DNA from: Comamonas serinivorans
Lineage (GTDB): Bacteria; Pseudomonadota; Gammaproteobacteria; Burkholderiales; Burkholderiaceae_C
Reading direction: 5' to 3'
Assembly: GCF_002158865.1 (NCBI RefSeq)
Contig: NZ_CP021455.1
Span: forward strand, 372,001 to 436,000
DNA length: 64,000 bases
Made by a program: the position numbers and the translations under genes. The first letter of the stretch is position 1, and each line of letters begins with the position of its first letter. The notes beneath the pieces were generated by a model. The model saw nothing but the letters and a program-made list of their open reading frames with translations. It was not told the origin of the DNA and did no database searches. This document shows, one piece after another, positions 1 through 8,782 of the stretch.

Positions 1-682
1 GTGCTCGCATCCTGCTGCCGGATGATGGCCTTCACGTGCGCGACCACGGCGGCGGTGGCGTCGATGACCTTCTCGCCGAGTTGGGGGCATGGGCTTCCAG
101 CTCCATCAGGGTGTCGAGGATGCCCTCGCGGCGCTGGTCGTCGGCGTTCTGCAGGTAGGTCATGACCCCGGCGTAGACCTGGCCGATCTGGCGCTCGAAC
201 GCGACCTGGGCCGGCAGCGGCGCCGGCGACACCTCGGCCTGGTGCCCGAGCGCCTGCGTGGCCGTGTGCAGGAACTGGCTGGAGTTGCGCAGGATGGCGT
301 TCTGCGACTTGAACTGTTCGATCAGCGCGATCTTCTCGCGCATGATCTTGGAGAAGGCATCGATTCGGCCGGTGATGAGGCCCTGGGTGCCCGGCTCGCC
401 GGCCCAGTAGCGCTGCATGGCCCGGAGCAAAGCCTGCTCCTTGTCCTCGATCACCGCCAGCGAACCCGCTTGTTCCTGGCTGATGAGGCCGGCCCGGGCG
501 CGCAGTACCTCGACGTTCCACGCCGCGTCCATCTGCTTGAGGTCGCGCAGCTGGGCCACGATGGCGTCGTTCTCCGTCAGGTTCACCGATTGCGCCTTCC
601 AGATCAGCGCGAGCAGCACCAGCAGCAGCACGGTGCCGATCAGGACGTACAGCCATCGCATCTGCTGGAACAACTGACTCAT
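1..682 (-). CDS. DAHL-domain sensor protein, N-terminal part, frameshifted
   Basis: The start at 682 gives one N-terminal membrane helix (about residues 9-27) and then an all-helical extracytoplasmic region. This matches the DAHL (double all-helical ligand-binding) sensor domain found ahead of histidine kinases or diguanylate cyclases. The frame runs to a stop at 32, but a shift at the five-G run 83-87 joins it to a second frame reading LGEKVIDATAAVVAHVKAII, which is clearly the natural continuation to the window edge. One missing base in that run would explain the break, so this is either a sequencing error or a real frameshift. The output domain lies outside the window. I rejected the longer upstream start at 796 because it adds low-quality Arg/Pro-rich sequence ahead of the helix. 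Confidence 0.6.
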
Positions 683-1131
683 GAGGTTGCCTGGAGCTCG
701 TCGGTGGAGGGCACTTGCTGCCGCGTCGTCGCCGGTTCGGCACCATCGTCGGGGGGACGTTGGGCAGGGTGCCGGCCCGTTGCCCGAGTGTGTCAAATTA
801 ATTCAAAGGGATGCAGTGTGCCATGCGCCCGGTGCCGCATGGGGGTTCCAGCGTGGCATCGGTGCAGAAATGCGACGGTTGTGCGATCAGTGCACCGGCA
901 CCGCGCGCGATGGCGACGGTGGGCCCGGAGAGGCCGCCCAGGCCGGGGCGATGCAGGCTGTGTGGGCGTGGGGTGGGGCGTGGTCAGCGCGCCCGGCTGG
1001 TCAGTGCGGCCTCGTCGTGCGTGCCAGCCTGGATGTGGTTGAGGGGGCGCGGCCAGTGGTCGACGTCGCCGGTGGCCGCGCCGGGAGGGACGTGGGCCCT
1101 GCAGGGGTGACGCGGTGACTTGCAGATTCAT
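683..1131. other. Intergenic region upstream of the DAHL sensor gene
   Basis: About 450 bases with no open frame that looks like a protein. They probably hold the promoter of the sensor gene, but I could not pick a convincing -35/-10 pair. A dyad element lies at the distal end. Confidence 0.5.
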
Positions 1132-1133
1132 GC

Positions 1134-1181
1134 AGTATGCATCCACTGCTGTTGATCAATAATCGGAATACGGGGCATACT
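1134..1181. repeat. GTAT-ATAC dyad element, copy 1
   Basis: Outer AGTATGC and GCATACT arms lie exactly 46 nt apart (GTAT to ATAC inclusive). The inner palindrome is degenerate, with TGTT opposite ATCG. It lies between the 3' end of the minus-strand TSUP gene and the sensor gene. Confidence 0.8.
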
Positions 1182-1194
1182 GGTCAAATTTCAT

Positions 1195-1956
1195 TCACCA
1201 AGTGCGGATGGCATCCAGCCCGGTCTTCAGGATCAGCAGGCTGACCACCAGCACGAACACCCAGCGCACGAAGCCCGAGCCGTAGCGCAGCGCCAGGCGA
1301 GCGCCGAGCAGGCTGCCGGCCACGTTCGCCACGGCCATGGTCAGGCCCACGTGCCACCAGATGTAGCCCTTGCTGGCGAACAGGGCGATGGCCGCCAGGT
1401 TGGTGGCCACGTTGAGCAATTTGGCACTCGCCGAGGCGTTCAGGAAGTCGTAGCCCAGCAGGCGCACGAACAGGAAGATGAAGAAGCTGCCGGTGCCGGG
1501 GCCAAAGAAGCCGTCGTACCAGCCGATGACCAGGCCGATGGCGCAGGCCAGGGTGCGCTGCCGGGTCAGGTTGCCGCTGGGGCGGTGGTCGGTGCCGAGC
1601 TTTTTCTGCCACAGGGTGTAGGCCAGCACGGCCAGCAGGATCAGCGGCAGGGCCTTGCGCAGGAAGTCGGGGTTGATGACCGTGACCGTGTAGGCCCCGG
1701 CCAGCGAGCCCAGCAGGGCTGCACCAAAAGCGGGCAGCATGACCGGCCAGCTGATCTGGACGCGGCGCGCGTATTGCCAGGTGGCAAAGGCCGTGCCCCA
1801 GACCGACGCGGACTTGTTCGTGCCCAGCAGGGTCGGCGGCGCGGCGCTGGGGTAGACCGCAAACAGGGCCGGCACCAGGATGAGGCCGCCACCGCCCACG
1901 ATGGAGTCGATGGCCCCTGCAAGCAGGGACGCCAGGCTGACGATGAACAATTCCAT
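1195..1956 (-). CDS. TSUP-family membrane permease (TauE/SafE type)
   Basis: About 253 residues from the ATG at 1956. It is very hydrophobic with roughly eight membrane segments, and has the early glycine-rich signature SIVGGGGLILVP, followed by LLGTNKSAS and GWYDGFFGPGTG, both characteristic of the TauE/SafE/YfcA (TSUP) family. Members export or import small sulfur-containing or organic anions at the inner membrane; the substrate cannot be read from sequence. The in-frame start at 1977 adds only seven residues ahead of MELFIVSLASLL and is less likely. A second TSUP gene lies about 375 bp upstream on the same strand, and the two are divergent paralogues rather than a recent duplication. Confidence 0.85.
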   Translation of the reverse strand: MELFIVSLASLLAGAIDSIVGGGGLILVPALFAVYPSAAPPTLLGTNKSASVWGTAFATWQYARRVQISWPVMLPAFGAALLGSLAGAYTVTVINPDFLRKALPLILLAVLAYTLWQKKLGTDHRPSGNLTRQRTLACAIGLVIGWYDGFFGPGTGSFFIFLFVRLLGYDFLNASASAKLLNVATNLAAIALFASKGYIWWHVGLTMAVANVAGSLLGARLALRYGSGFVRWVFVLVVSLLILKTGLDAIRTW

Positions 1957-2130
1957 GGGGGCGGATTCTGTCACCACCCGGACGGGGCCAGGGCCTGGCG
2001 CGCTGGGCGGCTGAGGCGGGCGAGGGCTGGCTCAACCGATGGTGACCACCCACGGCGCCAGCGCGCAGGTTCAGGCCGTGGACGAGGCGGAACGGGGCCA
2101 ACTCCCGTCCAGGCGCGAATGGGCTGTGGC

Positions 2131-2157
2131 AAAAAAAACGCCCTGGAAGCCAGGGCG
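2131..2157 (-). terminator. Rho-independent terminator
   Basis: Read on the minus strand, an 8-bp stem (CGCCCTGG / CCAGGGCG) with a 3-nt loop is followed by eight T residues. It lies about 170 bp downstream of the second TSUP gene and ends either that message or the small transcript proposed here. Confidence 0.85.
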
Positions 2158-2248
2158 CTGTCAATTCTTTGTGTGGGCGGCCGTCGTTGTGATGTGTACC
2201 GCCCAGGTGTCTCCTCGATCCCCCCGCGACTGCTGGCAGCCGCTGAGT
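2131..2248 (-). ncRNA. Candidate small RNA transcription unit
   Basis: On the minus strand a good -10 hexamer (TATAGT, 2255-2260) is followed about 100 nt later by a perfect intrinsic terminator, with no convincing protein-coding frame between them. The -35 region is weak. The alternative is that this is simply the 3' UTR of the upstream TSUP gene, or a short leader. No known RNA family is recognisable by eye. Confidence 0.3.
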
Positions 2249-2331
2249 GGTTGCACTATAGCGGTGCGCGGCGTGCCCCAGCATCGGGTTTTACCCTCGA
2301 CACGGGTTTGTCCCAGCCCGGCGATGGGCCT

Positions 2332-3081
2332 TCAGCGCGGCACGAACAGGCTGAGGCCGGCGAGCAGCAGCAGGCCGCACACCAGGGCGTCGACCACGCC
2401 TTGGGGCAGGCGCAAGGGATGCTTGGCCTGCCAGCGCGTCACGCCCCACACCAGGGGCACGGCCACGGCCGTGGTCACGATCGCCGACATGCGCAGGCTG
2501 CCCGTGCCCACCACCAGCCCGGTGCGCACCAGGCTGGTCAGCAGGAATTGCACCACCAGGCACTGCCGGATCAGCTCTGCCGCCAGGGGCTGGCGGTACA
2601 GGTGGTAGACGATGGGCGGGCCCGCCGTCGAAAACAGGCCGCCCAGCAAGCCCGACGAGAGCGAGGCCAGCCACAGCGCCTGGGGCGGCGATGCTTGACG
2701 CTCGCGCTGCTGGCGCTTTTGCAGCATCAGCAGCACGGCGCAGGCCACGATGACGACGCCCAGCGCCATCCGCAGGCCGTTCAGCGTGTTGCCGTCGAGC
2801 CAGCTGAGCAGGGCCCAACCCAGTCCGACGCCCACGATGGACAGGCCGAGCATGGGCTTGAGCAGGCGCCAATCGGGCGTGAACGGGTGGTGGCGCAGGT
2901 AGGTCACGCCGTTGACCAGCGACAGCAGCATGGCCACGTTCGAGGCTTCGGCGATCGGCATCAGGCCCGTGGCGCCGGCCAGGCCCACGAGGATGAGCGA
3001 GAACGCGAACCCGGTCAGGTTCTGCGCCACGCTGGCCAGGCCGACCAGCACGAAGAACAGCAGGTATTGCGACCACTGCAT
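2332..3081 (-). CDS. TSUP-family membrane permease (second copy)
   Basis: 249 residues, almost entirely hydrophobic, with the repeated two-half architecture of the TauE/SafE family. The first half opens with LLFFVLVGLASVAQNLTGFAFSL-type sequence and the second half carries SSGLLGGLFSTAGPPIVYHL, the proline-containing signature of the family. Substrate unknown. It starts 45 bp after the murU stop on the same strand, so the two may be cotranscribed, although no functional link is known. The intrinsic terminator about 175 bp further on is a plausible transcript end. Confidence 0.85.
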   Translation of the reverse strand: MQWSQYLLFFVLVGLASVAQNLTGFAFSLILVGLAGATGLMPIAEASNVAMLLSLVNGVTYLRHHPFTPDWRLLKPMLGLSIVGVGLGWALLSWLDGNTLNGLRMALGVVIVACAVLLMLQKRQQRERQASPPQALWLASLSSGLLGGLFSTAGPPIVYHLYRQPLAAELIRQCLVVQFLLTSLVRTGLVVGTGSLRMSAIVTTAVAVPLVWGVTRWQAKHPLRLPQGVVDALVCGLLLLAGLSLFVPR

Positions 3082-3125
3082 GGTTCAGCGGGCCCGATTC
3101 GGTGCGCGCGCCGGGCTGGGCGTGC

Positions 3126-3938
3126 TCATTGCAGCGCGGCCAGCCGCTCGGGCGTGCCGACATCGGTCCAGTCGCCTGTGAACAGCTCAGCGCTCACCCG
3201 CCCCGCGGCAATCGCCCGCCGCAGCAGCGGCGCCAGCGGTGCCGATTCGCCCTGCGGGTTGCCCGGTGCGATGGCGCACCAGGGAGCGAGGAACAAGGCA
3301 CAGCGGAACAGGCCCAGCGTGCTGTAGGTGTGGCGGGGCAGGCCGGCGGCCCCGGGGGCCTCGTCGGCCAGCACGCGGCCGTCGGGGGCCAGCACAAAGT
3401 CGCCGCGCGGGTTGTGCGCCGGGTTGGGCACCAGCCACAGGTGCGCCAGGTCGTCGCTGGCGGCAAACCGCTGGACGGCGGCGGCCTCGAACGCGAACTG
3501 CGGCGCGAACACGTCGCCAGCGGCCAGCCAGAAGATGCCGCGGGCGTCTTGGGCCTGCAGCCAGGGCAGGGCGCGCGCGATGCCGCCGGCGGTTTCCAGC
3601 GCATGGCCAAAGTCCAGCGCTTCGTGCGAGAAGACCAGGGCGGGCAGGCCCGACGTGGTCTCGCGGGGCGTGTGGGCCTGCAGGGCCTCCGGCATGCCGC
3701 GCGGCGGCAAGGGGGCGCCGAAATGGGCGCCGATCTGCTCGCCCAGCCAACCGGTGTTGACCAAGGCTTGGGGCACGCCCGCGCGGGCCATGGCCGCCAG
3801 CGTGCCCTGCAGCAGGGGCTGGCCGCGGACGGTCAACAGGGGTTTGGGGGTGTGGTCGGTGAGCGGGCGCATGCGCTCGCCGCGTCCGGCTGCCAGCACC
3901 ATGGCCGGCGCCTGCGGCGATGAAGTGGGGTCAGGCAT
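3126..3938 (-). CDS. murU: N-acetylmuramate 1-phosphate uridylyltransferase (MurU-like)
   Basis: About 270 residues. The N terminus carries the nucleotidyltransferase signature MVLAAGRGERMRPLT followed by PKPLL, which binds the NTP and Mg2+. This is the small RmlA/GlmU-like fold of MurU, which makes UDP-MurNAc in the anabolic recycling of peptidoglycan in many beta- and gammaproteobacteria. The usual partner kinase AmgK is not adjacent, so a generic sugar-1-phosphate nucleotidyltransferase is the alternative. The start at 3938 was preferred over 4079 because the extra upstream residues are Arg/Gly-rich and poorly protein-like. Confidence 0.75.
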   Translation of the reverse strand: MPDPTSSPQAPAMVLAAGRGERMRPLTDHTPKPLLTVRGQPLLQGTLAAMARAGVPQALVNTGWLGEQIGAHFGAPLPPRGMPEALQAHTPRETTSGLPALVFSHEALDFGHALETAGGIARALPWLQAQDARGIFWLAAGDVFAPQFAFEAAAVQRFAASDDLAHLWLVPNPAHNPRGDFVLAPDGRVLADEAPGAAGLPRHTYSTLGLFRCALFLAPWCAIAPGNPQGESAPLAPLLRRAIAAGRVSAELFTGDWTDVGTPERLAALQ

Positions 3939-4153
3939 GGGGCCAATGGTGCCACGAGGGCGGCGCAGCCGGTCGGTGTTTCGCCAGGCGACTGTGCTTC
4001 GTACGACAATCGCTGCTTTCTGAACGAGTCGACCGCTGCCCGGGCCGCCCAGGCCACCGCGCGCCGATCCGTGCCCCACGCCGTGGCGCGGACCTACCGG
4101 CCCCTGGCCATCTCCGATGGCCGCCCCCGTCGATTTTTTGCCCGCATTGCACC

Positions 4154-5974
4154 ATGGCTACACCCGCCCCCTCTCCCCGCCCCATCCTCAGTGCCGGCAA
4201 GCGCCGCCCTGCCGCCGACTCGGGGCCATCCGACGGCGCCGGGCCGCGCGCGCCGGGCCTCGGCCGGCCAGGTGATCGGCCCCGATCCGGGGTGCCGCGC
4301 AACGTGTACGTGGCCGGTGCCGCCCGCGAGCAATACGGTGCGGGCGAGCGCGACGAGCGCCGCCCACCCGGCAACGGCAACCCCGGGCGCTGGTCGGACG
4401 CGGGTGAGCGGCGCCCGTCGCGCGGCGCCGACGACCGTCGCACGCCTCCGGGTGCCGGCCCACGATGGGCCGAGCCGGGCCGCGAAGGGCGTCGCATGGC
4501 GCAGGGCGGCGGCGGTTCGCCGTACCGGCAGGAGGGCGAGCGGCGCGAGACGCCCTGGGGCGCTCGCCGTGACGAGGGCCGCCCGTCGGGTGCCGGGCGC
4601 GAACGCCCGCGTCAGGCGGACGACCGAGCAAGCGGCCGTGCGGGTGGCCGGGAATTCGGTCCACGCGCAGGCGACCACCGCGGCAGCGGTGCGCCACGGC
4701 CGCGCGACGACGCGTGGCGCGAGGGCGCGCGTGACGGTTTTCGGGGCAGTGCCCGCGGGGGGCCGCGCGAGGCCGGCGGGCGTCGTGACGACGGGTGGCG
4801 GAACGCGCCGCGTGACGATGCCCGCGGTCCGTCGCGGGGTCAGCCCTACGGTGCGCCCGCCCGGCCCTCATCCCGCCCGCCTCACGGCACGCCTTACGGC
4901 ACGCCGCATGGCCAAGCTCGCGGCCCATCCCAGGGCGGGTCCGATGACCGGTTCTTCTCGGCCGGACGTGACGACCGGCCGGCCCGCGGGGCACCAGGCC
5001 GTTGGCGCGACGACGGCCCCCGTCGCGACGAACGCGGTGCGCGAGGCGCGATGGCCCCCGGTGGGCTGCGCGCGGTGCGCCAGCCCCTGGCGGGCCGCGA
5101 TGGCGCACCGGCTGACCGCCACGAGTCCACGCGCGACCGGGGCGACGCACCCACCGAAGTGGCTGGGGCCCAGCCGGTGCCCCAGGCCCCGGCGCGGGGG
5201 GCGCCCGCCATTGGCGAGCGGCTGAACAAGCGCCTGGCCGACATGCGCCTGTGCTCGCGCCGCGAGGCCGATGCCTGGATCGAGAACGGCTGGGTGCTGG
5301 TCAACGGCCAGCCTGCCGTGGTGGGCCAGCGCGTGCGCCCCACCGACGAGGTGCAGGTGGACGAGCGCGCCAAGGTCAAGCAGGCCGAGCGCGTGACCAT
5401 CCTCATCAACAAGCCCATGGGCTACGTCAGCGGCCAGGCCGAGGACGGCCACGAGCCGGCGGCCAGCCTCATCAATGCCCAGAGCCGCTGGCGCGGCGAT
5501 GCCAACAGCCGCCGGTTTGCCAGTTGGCAGCTGCGCGGCCTGGCCCCTGCGGGGCGCCTGGACATCGATTCGGTGGGCCTGCTGGTGCTGACGCAGGACG
5601 GTCGCGTGGCGCGCGACATCATTGGCGAGGCGTCCGAGGTCGACAAGGAATACCTGGTGCGCGTGCATTACCCACAAGGCGACCGCGTGGTCGAGCGCGA
5701 TGTGCAGGCCGTGTTCCCGCCCGAGCAGCTCGCGCGGCTGCGCCACGGCCTTGAGCTGGACGGCAAGCCCCTGCTGCCGGCCGAGGTGGAGTGGCAAAAC
5801 CCCGAGCAGTTGCGCTTTGTGCTGCGCGAAGGCAAGAAGCGCCAGATCCGCCGCATGTGCGAGCTGGTCGGGCTGCACGTGGTCGGCCTCAAGCGCATCC
5901 GCATCGGCGGCGTGCTGCTGGGCAACCTGCCCACGGGGCAATGGCGCTACCTGGGGCCGCACGAGCGTTTTTGA
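4154..5974 (+). CDS. rluF: rRNA pseudouridine synthase (RluF-like) with long Arg/Gly-rich N-terminal tail
   Basis: 606 residues. The C-terminal 250 form a standard RsuA/RluB/RluF-type enzyme: an S4 RNA-binding domain (LNKRLADMRLCSRREAD), then the catalytic domain with GRLDIDSVGLLVL, whose Asp is the expected nucleophile, and the closing KKRQIRRMCELVG motif. LINKPMGYVSGQ is most like RluF, which modifies U2604 of 23S rRNA; RluB is the alternative. The first about 355 residues are a disordered tail rich in Arg, Gly, Asp, Ala and Pro, as in RGG-type RNA-binding tails, and much longer than in Escherichia coli. The ATG at 4154 was chosen because it opens directly into that tail. Confidence 0.85.
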   Translation: MATPAPSPRPILSAGKRRPAADSGPSDGAGPRAPGLGRPGDRPRSGVPRNVYVAGAAREQYGAGERDERRPPGNGNPGRWSDAGERRPSRGADDRRTPPGAGPRWAEPGREGRRMAQGGGGSPYRQEGERRETPWGARRDEGRPSGAGRERPRQADDRASGRAGGREFGPRAGDHRGSGAPRPRDDAWREGARDGFRGSARGGPREAGGRRDDGWRNAPRDDARGPSRGQPYGAPARPSSRPPHGTPYGTPHGQARGPSQGGSDDRFFSAGRDDRPARGAPGRWRDDGPRRDERGARGAMAPGGLRAVRQPLAGRDGAPADRHESTRDRGDAPTEVAGAQPVPQAPARGAPAIGERLNKRLADMRLCSRREADAWIENGWVLVNGQPAVVGQRVRPTDEVQVDERAKVKQAERVTILINKPMGYVSGQAEDGHEPAASLINAQSRWRGDANSRRFASWQLRGLAPAGRLDIDSVGLLVLTQDGRVARDIIGEASEVDKEYLVRVHYPQGDRVVERDVQAVFPPEQLARLRHGLELDGKPLLPAEVEWQNPEQLRFVLREGKKRQIRRMCELVGLHVVGLKRIRIGGVLLGNLPTGQWRYLGPHERF

Positions 5975-5998
5975 ACGCCCGTTGCTCATCTGAATGGC

Positions 5999-6046
5999 AG
6001 TATGGCCACTTCCCCGTTTGTTTGTGAACGGGAAGGTGGCCATACT
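5999..6046. repeat. GTAT-ATAC dyad element, copy 2
   Basis: The best-preserved long hairpin of the family: GTATGGCCAC pairs perfectly with its partner, as do CCCGTT and AACGGG, leaving only a small internal mismatch. It lies between convergent genes (rluF-like and spy-like) and could end transcription from both. Confidence 0.9.
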
Positions 6047-6105
6047 TCATGACTACATGGCATGCGACGGCAAACGCTTCGCATGCCTGCGGCATCAGCC
6101 GCGCT

Positions 6106-6738
6106 TCACTTGGCGGGCTGGGTTGGGGGCTTGGGCGCGCCAGGGTGCTGCTGGCCGGGCTCGCCATGGGGGTGATGCCCTGGGTGGCCCGGGCCGTGCG
6201 GCTTGCGGGGGCCTCGGTGGTCGAATGCGCGCGCGGTTTCGGCATCGAACACCTGTTGCTGCTCGGCGTTCAGCTGGGCGTAGAACGCCTTGGTCGCGTC
6301 GCCGCGCGCCTTCATGTGTGCGGCCATCTCGTCGTGGCGCTTTTGCCGGGCGTCGATGCGCTGCGGCGTCGTCATCTTGGCGAATTGCTCGCGCTCGGCC
6401 CGGAAGGCGTCGCGGCTGGCATCCGGGCGGGCCGGCGGCTTCAGCGCGGCCTGGTAACGGTCCCAGGCGCTTTGCTGGGCGGCGCTCAGCTTGAGCTTGT
6501 CCTTGAACGCGGCCACGCGCTGGGCACGGTGCTGCTCGCGCTGGGCCGGGTCCATGCGCGGGCCGCGGTCACCGTGGCGGTGGTTGGCCTGGTGCGGGTG
6601 GCCATGGGCGCCTGCAGAGGCGGCCTGAGCCGGCGTGGCCGCCTGCTGGCCGGCCGCGGGCATCTGGGCCTGGGCCGTGGCAGCGCCCAGGGCGAGGAGG
6701 GCGGCCGCCATCCAGGCGGGAACGAACGTGCGGGTCAT
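6106..6738 (-). CDS. Spy/CpxP-like periplasmic protein
   Basis: 210 residues. A classic Sec signal peptide ends near AQAQ (residue about 25). It is followed by a His/Ala-rich linker and a helical core with two LTxxQ-like motifs (LKLSAAQQSAW and LNAEQQQVFD), the hallmark of the Spy/CpxP family of periplasmic chaperones and envelope-stress sensors. The C terminus is rich in His, Pro and Gly (HRGPRKPHGPGHPGHH) and could bind metal. It stands alone, with no Cpx-type sensor beside it. Confidence 0.8.
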   Translation of the reverse strand: MTRTFVPAWMAAALLALGAATAQAQMPAAGQQAATPAQAASAGAHGHPHQANHRHGDRGPRMDPAQREQHRAQRVAAFKDKLKLSAAQQSAWDRYQAALKPPARPDASRDAFRAEREQFAKMTTPQRIDARQKRHDEMAAHMKARGDATKAFYAQLNAEQQQVFDAETARAFDHRGPRKPHGPGHPGHHPHGEPGQQHPGAPKPPTQPAK

Positions 6739-6870
6739 GTGTGCTCCTTGTCAGCGTCAATCGGCACGGCGTGCCGTCTTGCGTGAGGTGGACTGTGCGC
6801 CGGCCGTGTATCGGTGGCGTTTCGCCGCTGTCCCGCTGTGTAAAGTTTTTGTGCTGCGCGATCGCGCCGC

Positions 6871-7161
6871 TCACCCCAGGGCCTGCAGGCGTTGCCGGGC
6901 GGCGGCCAGCCAGTCCTGCAGGTTCTGGTGCAGCTGGCCCTGGTCGAAGGAACAGCTGGCCTCGTCGAAGGCCGCGCCGGCCTCCAGGCCGTTGAGCAGG
7001 CTGACCAGCACCTGCCCGAACCGGGGCGGCAAGGCCGTCAGCAGCGCCTGGGCGGATCGGGCCTCGCCGGCAAAGGCCGAGGGGCTCGTCTGGCCGGCGC
7101 GCAAGGCGGCCAGGCGGGCCTGCAGGTCGTCGAGTTGGGCGAGCGGAGCGGAGGAGGTCAT
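6871..7161 (-). CDS. Conserved hypothetical small protein
   Basis: 96 residues from the ATG at 7161 (MTSSAPLAQLDDLQARLAAL). Mostly helical, with no membrane segment or signal peptide and no motif I recognise. It is divergent from proA, which starts 89 bp away, so they may share a promoter region. Start choice is uncertain: the in-frame ATG at 7266 would overlap proA and add unlikely sequence. Confidence 0.5.
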   Translation of the reverse strand: MTSSAPLAQLDDLQARLAALRAGQTSPSAFAGEARSAQALLTALPPRFGQVLVSLLNGLEAGAAFDEASCSFDQGQLHQNLQDWLAAARQRLQALG

Positions 7162-7249
7162 GGGCAGGCAAGAAGAAGGCACCAATGCCGGCGTGTGCGA
7201 ACAAGCCGGGGCGGGCGCAGTGTAGGGGGCTTGGGGCAAAATCCGTGTC

Positions 7250-8536
7250 ATGAATGCCTCGAACATTGCCGATTACATGCATGGCGTCGGCCGCCAGGCC
7301 AAGCTGGCGTCGGCGCTGATGGCCGCGGCCCAGGCCGCCACCAAGAACCAGGCCCTGCGCGCGCTGGCCGCGCTGCTGCGCGCGTCCGAAGCCGACCTGG
7401 CGCGGGCCAACGCGCTCGACATCGCCCGCGCCGAGGCCAACGGCCTGGCGGCGCCCATGGTCGACCGCCTGCGCCTCACGCCCAAGGTGATCGAGACCTG
7501 CGCCCAGGGCTGCGAGCAGCTGGCCGGCATGGCCGACGTGATCGGCGAGATCATCGGCATGAAGCAGCAGCCCAGCGGCATCCGCGTGGGCCAGATGCGC
7601 GTGCCCATCGGCGTGTTCGGCATGATTTACGAGAGCCGGCCCAACGTGACCATCGAGGCCGCCAGCCTGGCCATCAAGAGCGGCAACGCCTGCGTGCTGC
7701 GTGGCGGCTCCGAGGCCATCGAGTCGAACAAGGCGCTGGCCAAGCTGGTGCGCGAGGCGCTGCTGGCCGCGGGCCTGCCCGAGCACGGCGTGCAGCTGGT
7801 GGAGACGACCGACCGCGCGGCCGTGGGGCAGCTCATCGCCATGCCGGCCTTCGTCGACGTCATCATCCCGCGCGGCGGCAAGGGCCTGATCGAGCGCATC
7901 AGCGCCGAGGCCAAAGTCCCGGTCATCAAGCACCTGGACGGCAACTGCCACAGCTACGTGGACGACCCCTGCGACATCGCGCTGGCCGTGCGCGTGGTCG
8001 AGAACGCCAAGACGCAGAAGTACAGCCCCTGCAACGCCACCGAATCGCTGCTGGTGGCCCAGGGCGTGGCCCAGGCCTTTCTGCCGCGCATGGCGGCCGT
8101 GTTCGCGGCCAAGGGCGTGGAGATGCGCTGCGACCCCCAGGCCCTGGCCATCGTGCAGGCGGCGGGCGTGGCGCAGCTGCAGGCCGTGCCGGCCAGCGAG
8201 GCGGACTGGGACGAGGAGTACCTGGCGCCCATCATCGCCGTGAAGGTGGTGGCGGGCCTGGACGAGGCCATCGCCCACATCAACCGCCATGGCAGCCACC
8301 ACACCGATGCCATCCTGACCAAGGACCACCGCCATGCCCAGCGCTTCCTGCGCGAGGTCGATTCGGCCAGCGTCATGGTGAACACCAGCACCCGCTTTGC
8401 CGACGGCTTCGAGTTTGGCCTGGGGGCGGAAATCGGCATTTCGACCGACAAGTTCCACGCCCGCGGGCCGGTCGGCATCGAGGGACTGACCTCGCTGAAG
8501 TACGTGGTGCTGGGCGACGGCGAAGTGCGCCAGTGA
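7250..8536 (+). CDS. proA: Gamma-glutamyl phosphate reductase
   Basis: 428 residues, the normal length for ProA, an NADPH-dependent enzyme of the aldehyde dehydrogenase superfamily that makes glutamate 5-semialdehyde in proline synthesis. Visible signatures include VGQMRVPIGVFGMIYESRP, AIKSGNACVLRGGSEA and the active-site region KYSPCNATES, where the Cys at about residue 262 is the nucleophile. The C-terminal signature FADGFEFGLGAEIGISTDK is intact. It is monocistronic here, with proB not adjacent. Confidence 0.95.
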   Translation: MNASNIADYMHGVGRQAKLASALMAAAQAATKNQALRALAALLRASEADLARANALDIARAEANGLAAPMVDRLRLTPKVIETCAQGCEQLAGMADVIGEIIGMKQQPSGIRVGQMRVPIGVFGMIYESRPNVTIEAASLAIKSGNACVLRGGSEAIESNKALAKLVREALLAAGLPEHGVQLVETTDRAAVGQLIAMPAFVDVIIPRGGKGLIERISAEAKVPVIKHLDGNCHSYVDDPCDIALAVRVVENAKTQKYSPCNATESLLVAQGVAQAFLPRMAAVFAAKGVEMRCDPQALAIVQAAGVAQLQAVPASEADWDEEYLAPIIAVKVVAGLDEAIAHINRHGSHHTDAILTKDHRHAQRFLREVDSASVMVNTSTRFADGFEFGLGAEIGISTDKFHARGPVGIEGLTSLKYVVLGDGEVRQ

Positions 8537-8562
8537 CACTGGTTGCAATCGACTCTGCATGG

Positions 8563-8610
8563 CGTATGGGTCGATGGCCGTTGATTTTGACAACGGCAGC
8601 GCCGAATACC
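8563..8610. repeat. GTAT-ATAC dyad element, copy 3
   Basis: Core of exactly 46 nt in the proA-gshA gap. The inner stem is a perfect 7-bp GCCGTTG / CAACGGC; the right arm is offset by one base from the family norm. Confidence 0.85.
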
Positions 8611-8782
8611 CTCTTGTTGTGAATCTCGCGCTGGACGACCGGCGCGCGGCTGGCGCGGCAGCCGGCGCCAGGCCGTGTGGGAGCGGGGCTGACACGCGGT
8701 CGGCGTGAACACCGGGGCGCGAGGTGTCGGCCACGGGGGAATCCGCACACTAGAATGACCGGGCACCACAGCCAAACACCAC

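Noticed and set aside
1351..3327. 658-codon open frame on the plus strand across two TSUP genes
   Set aside because: Antisense of clear membrane-protein genes; the translation is Gln/Arg/His-rich with no motif.
5999..6046. REP/BIME element of the RAYT type
   Set aside because: REP heads are GTAG or GTGG on one side only; here GTAT and ATAC occur on both sides with fixed spacing. A new RAYT target cannot be excluded.
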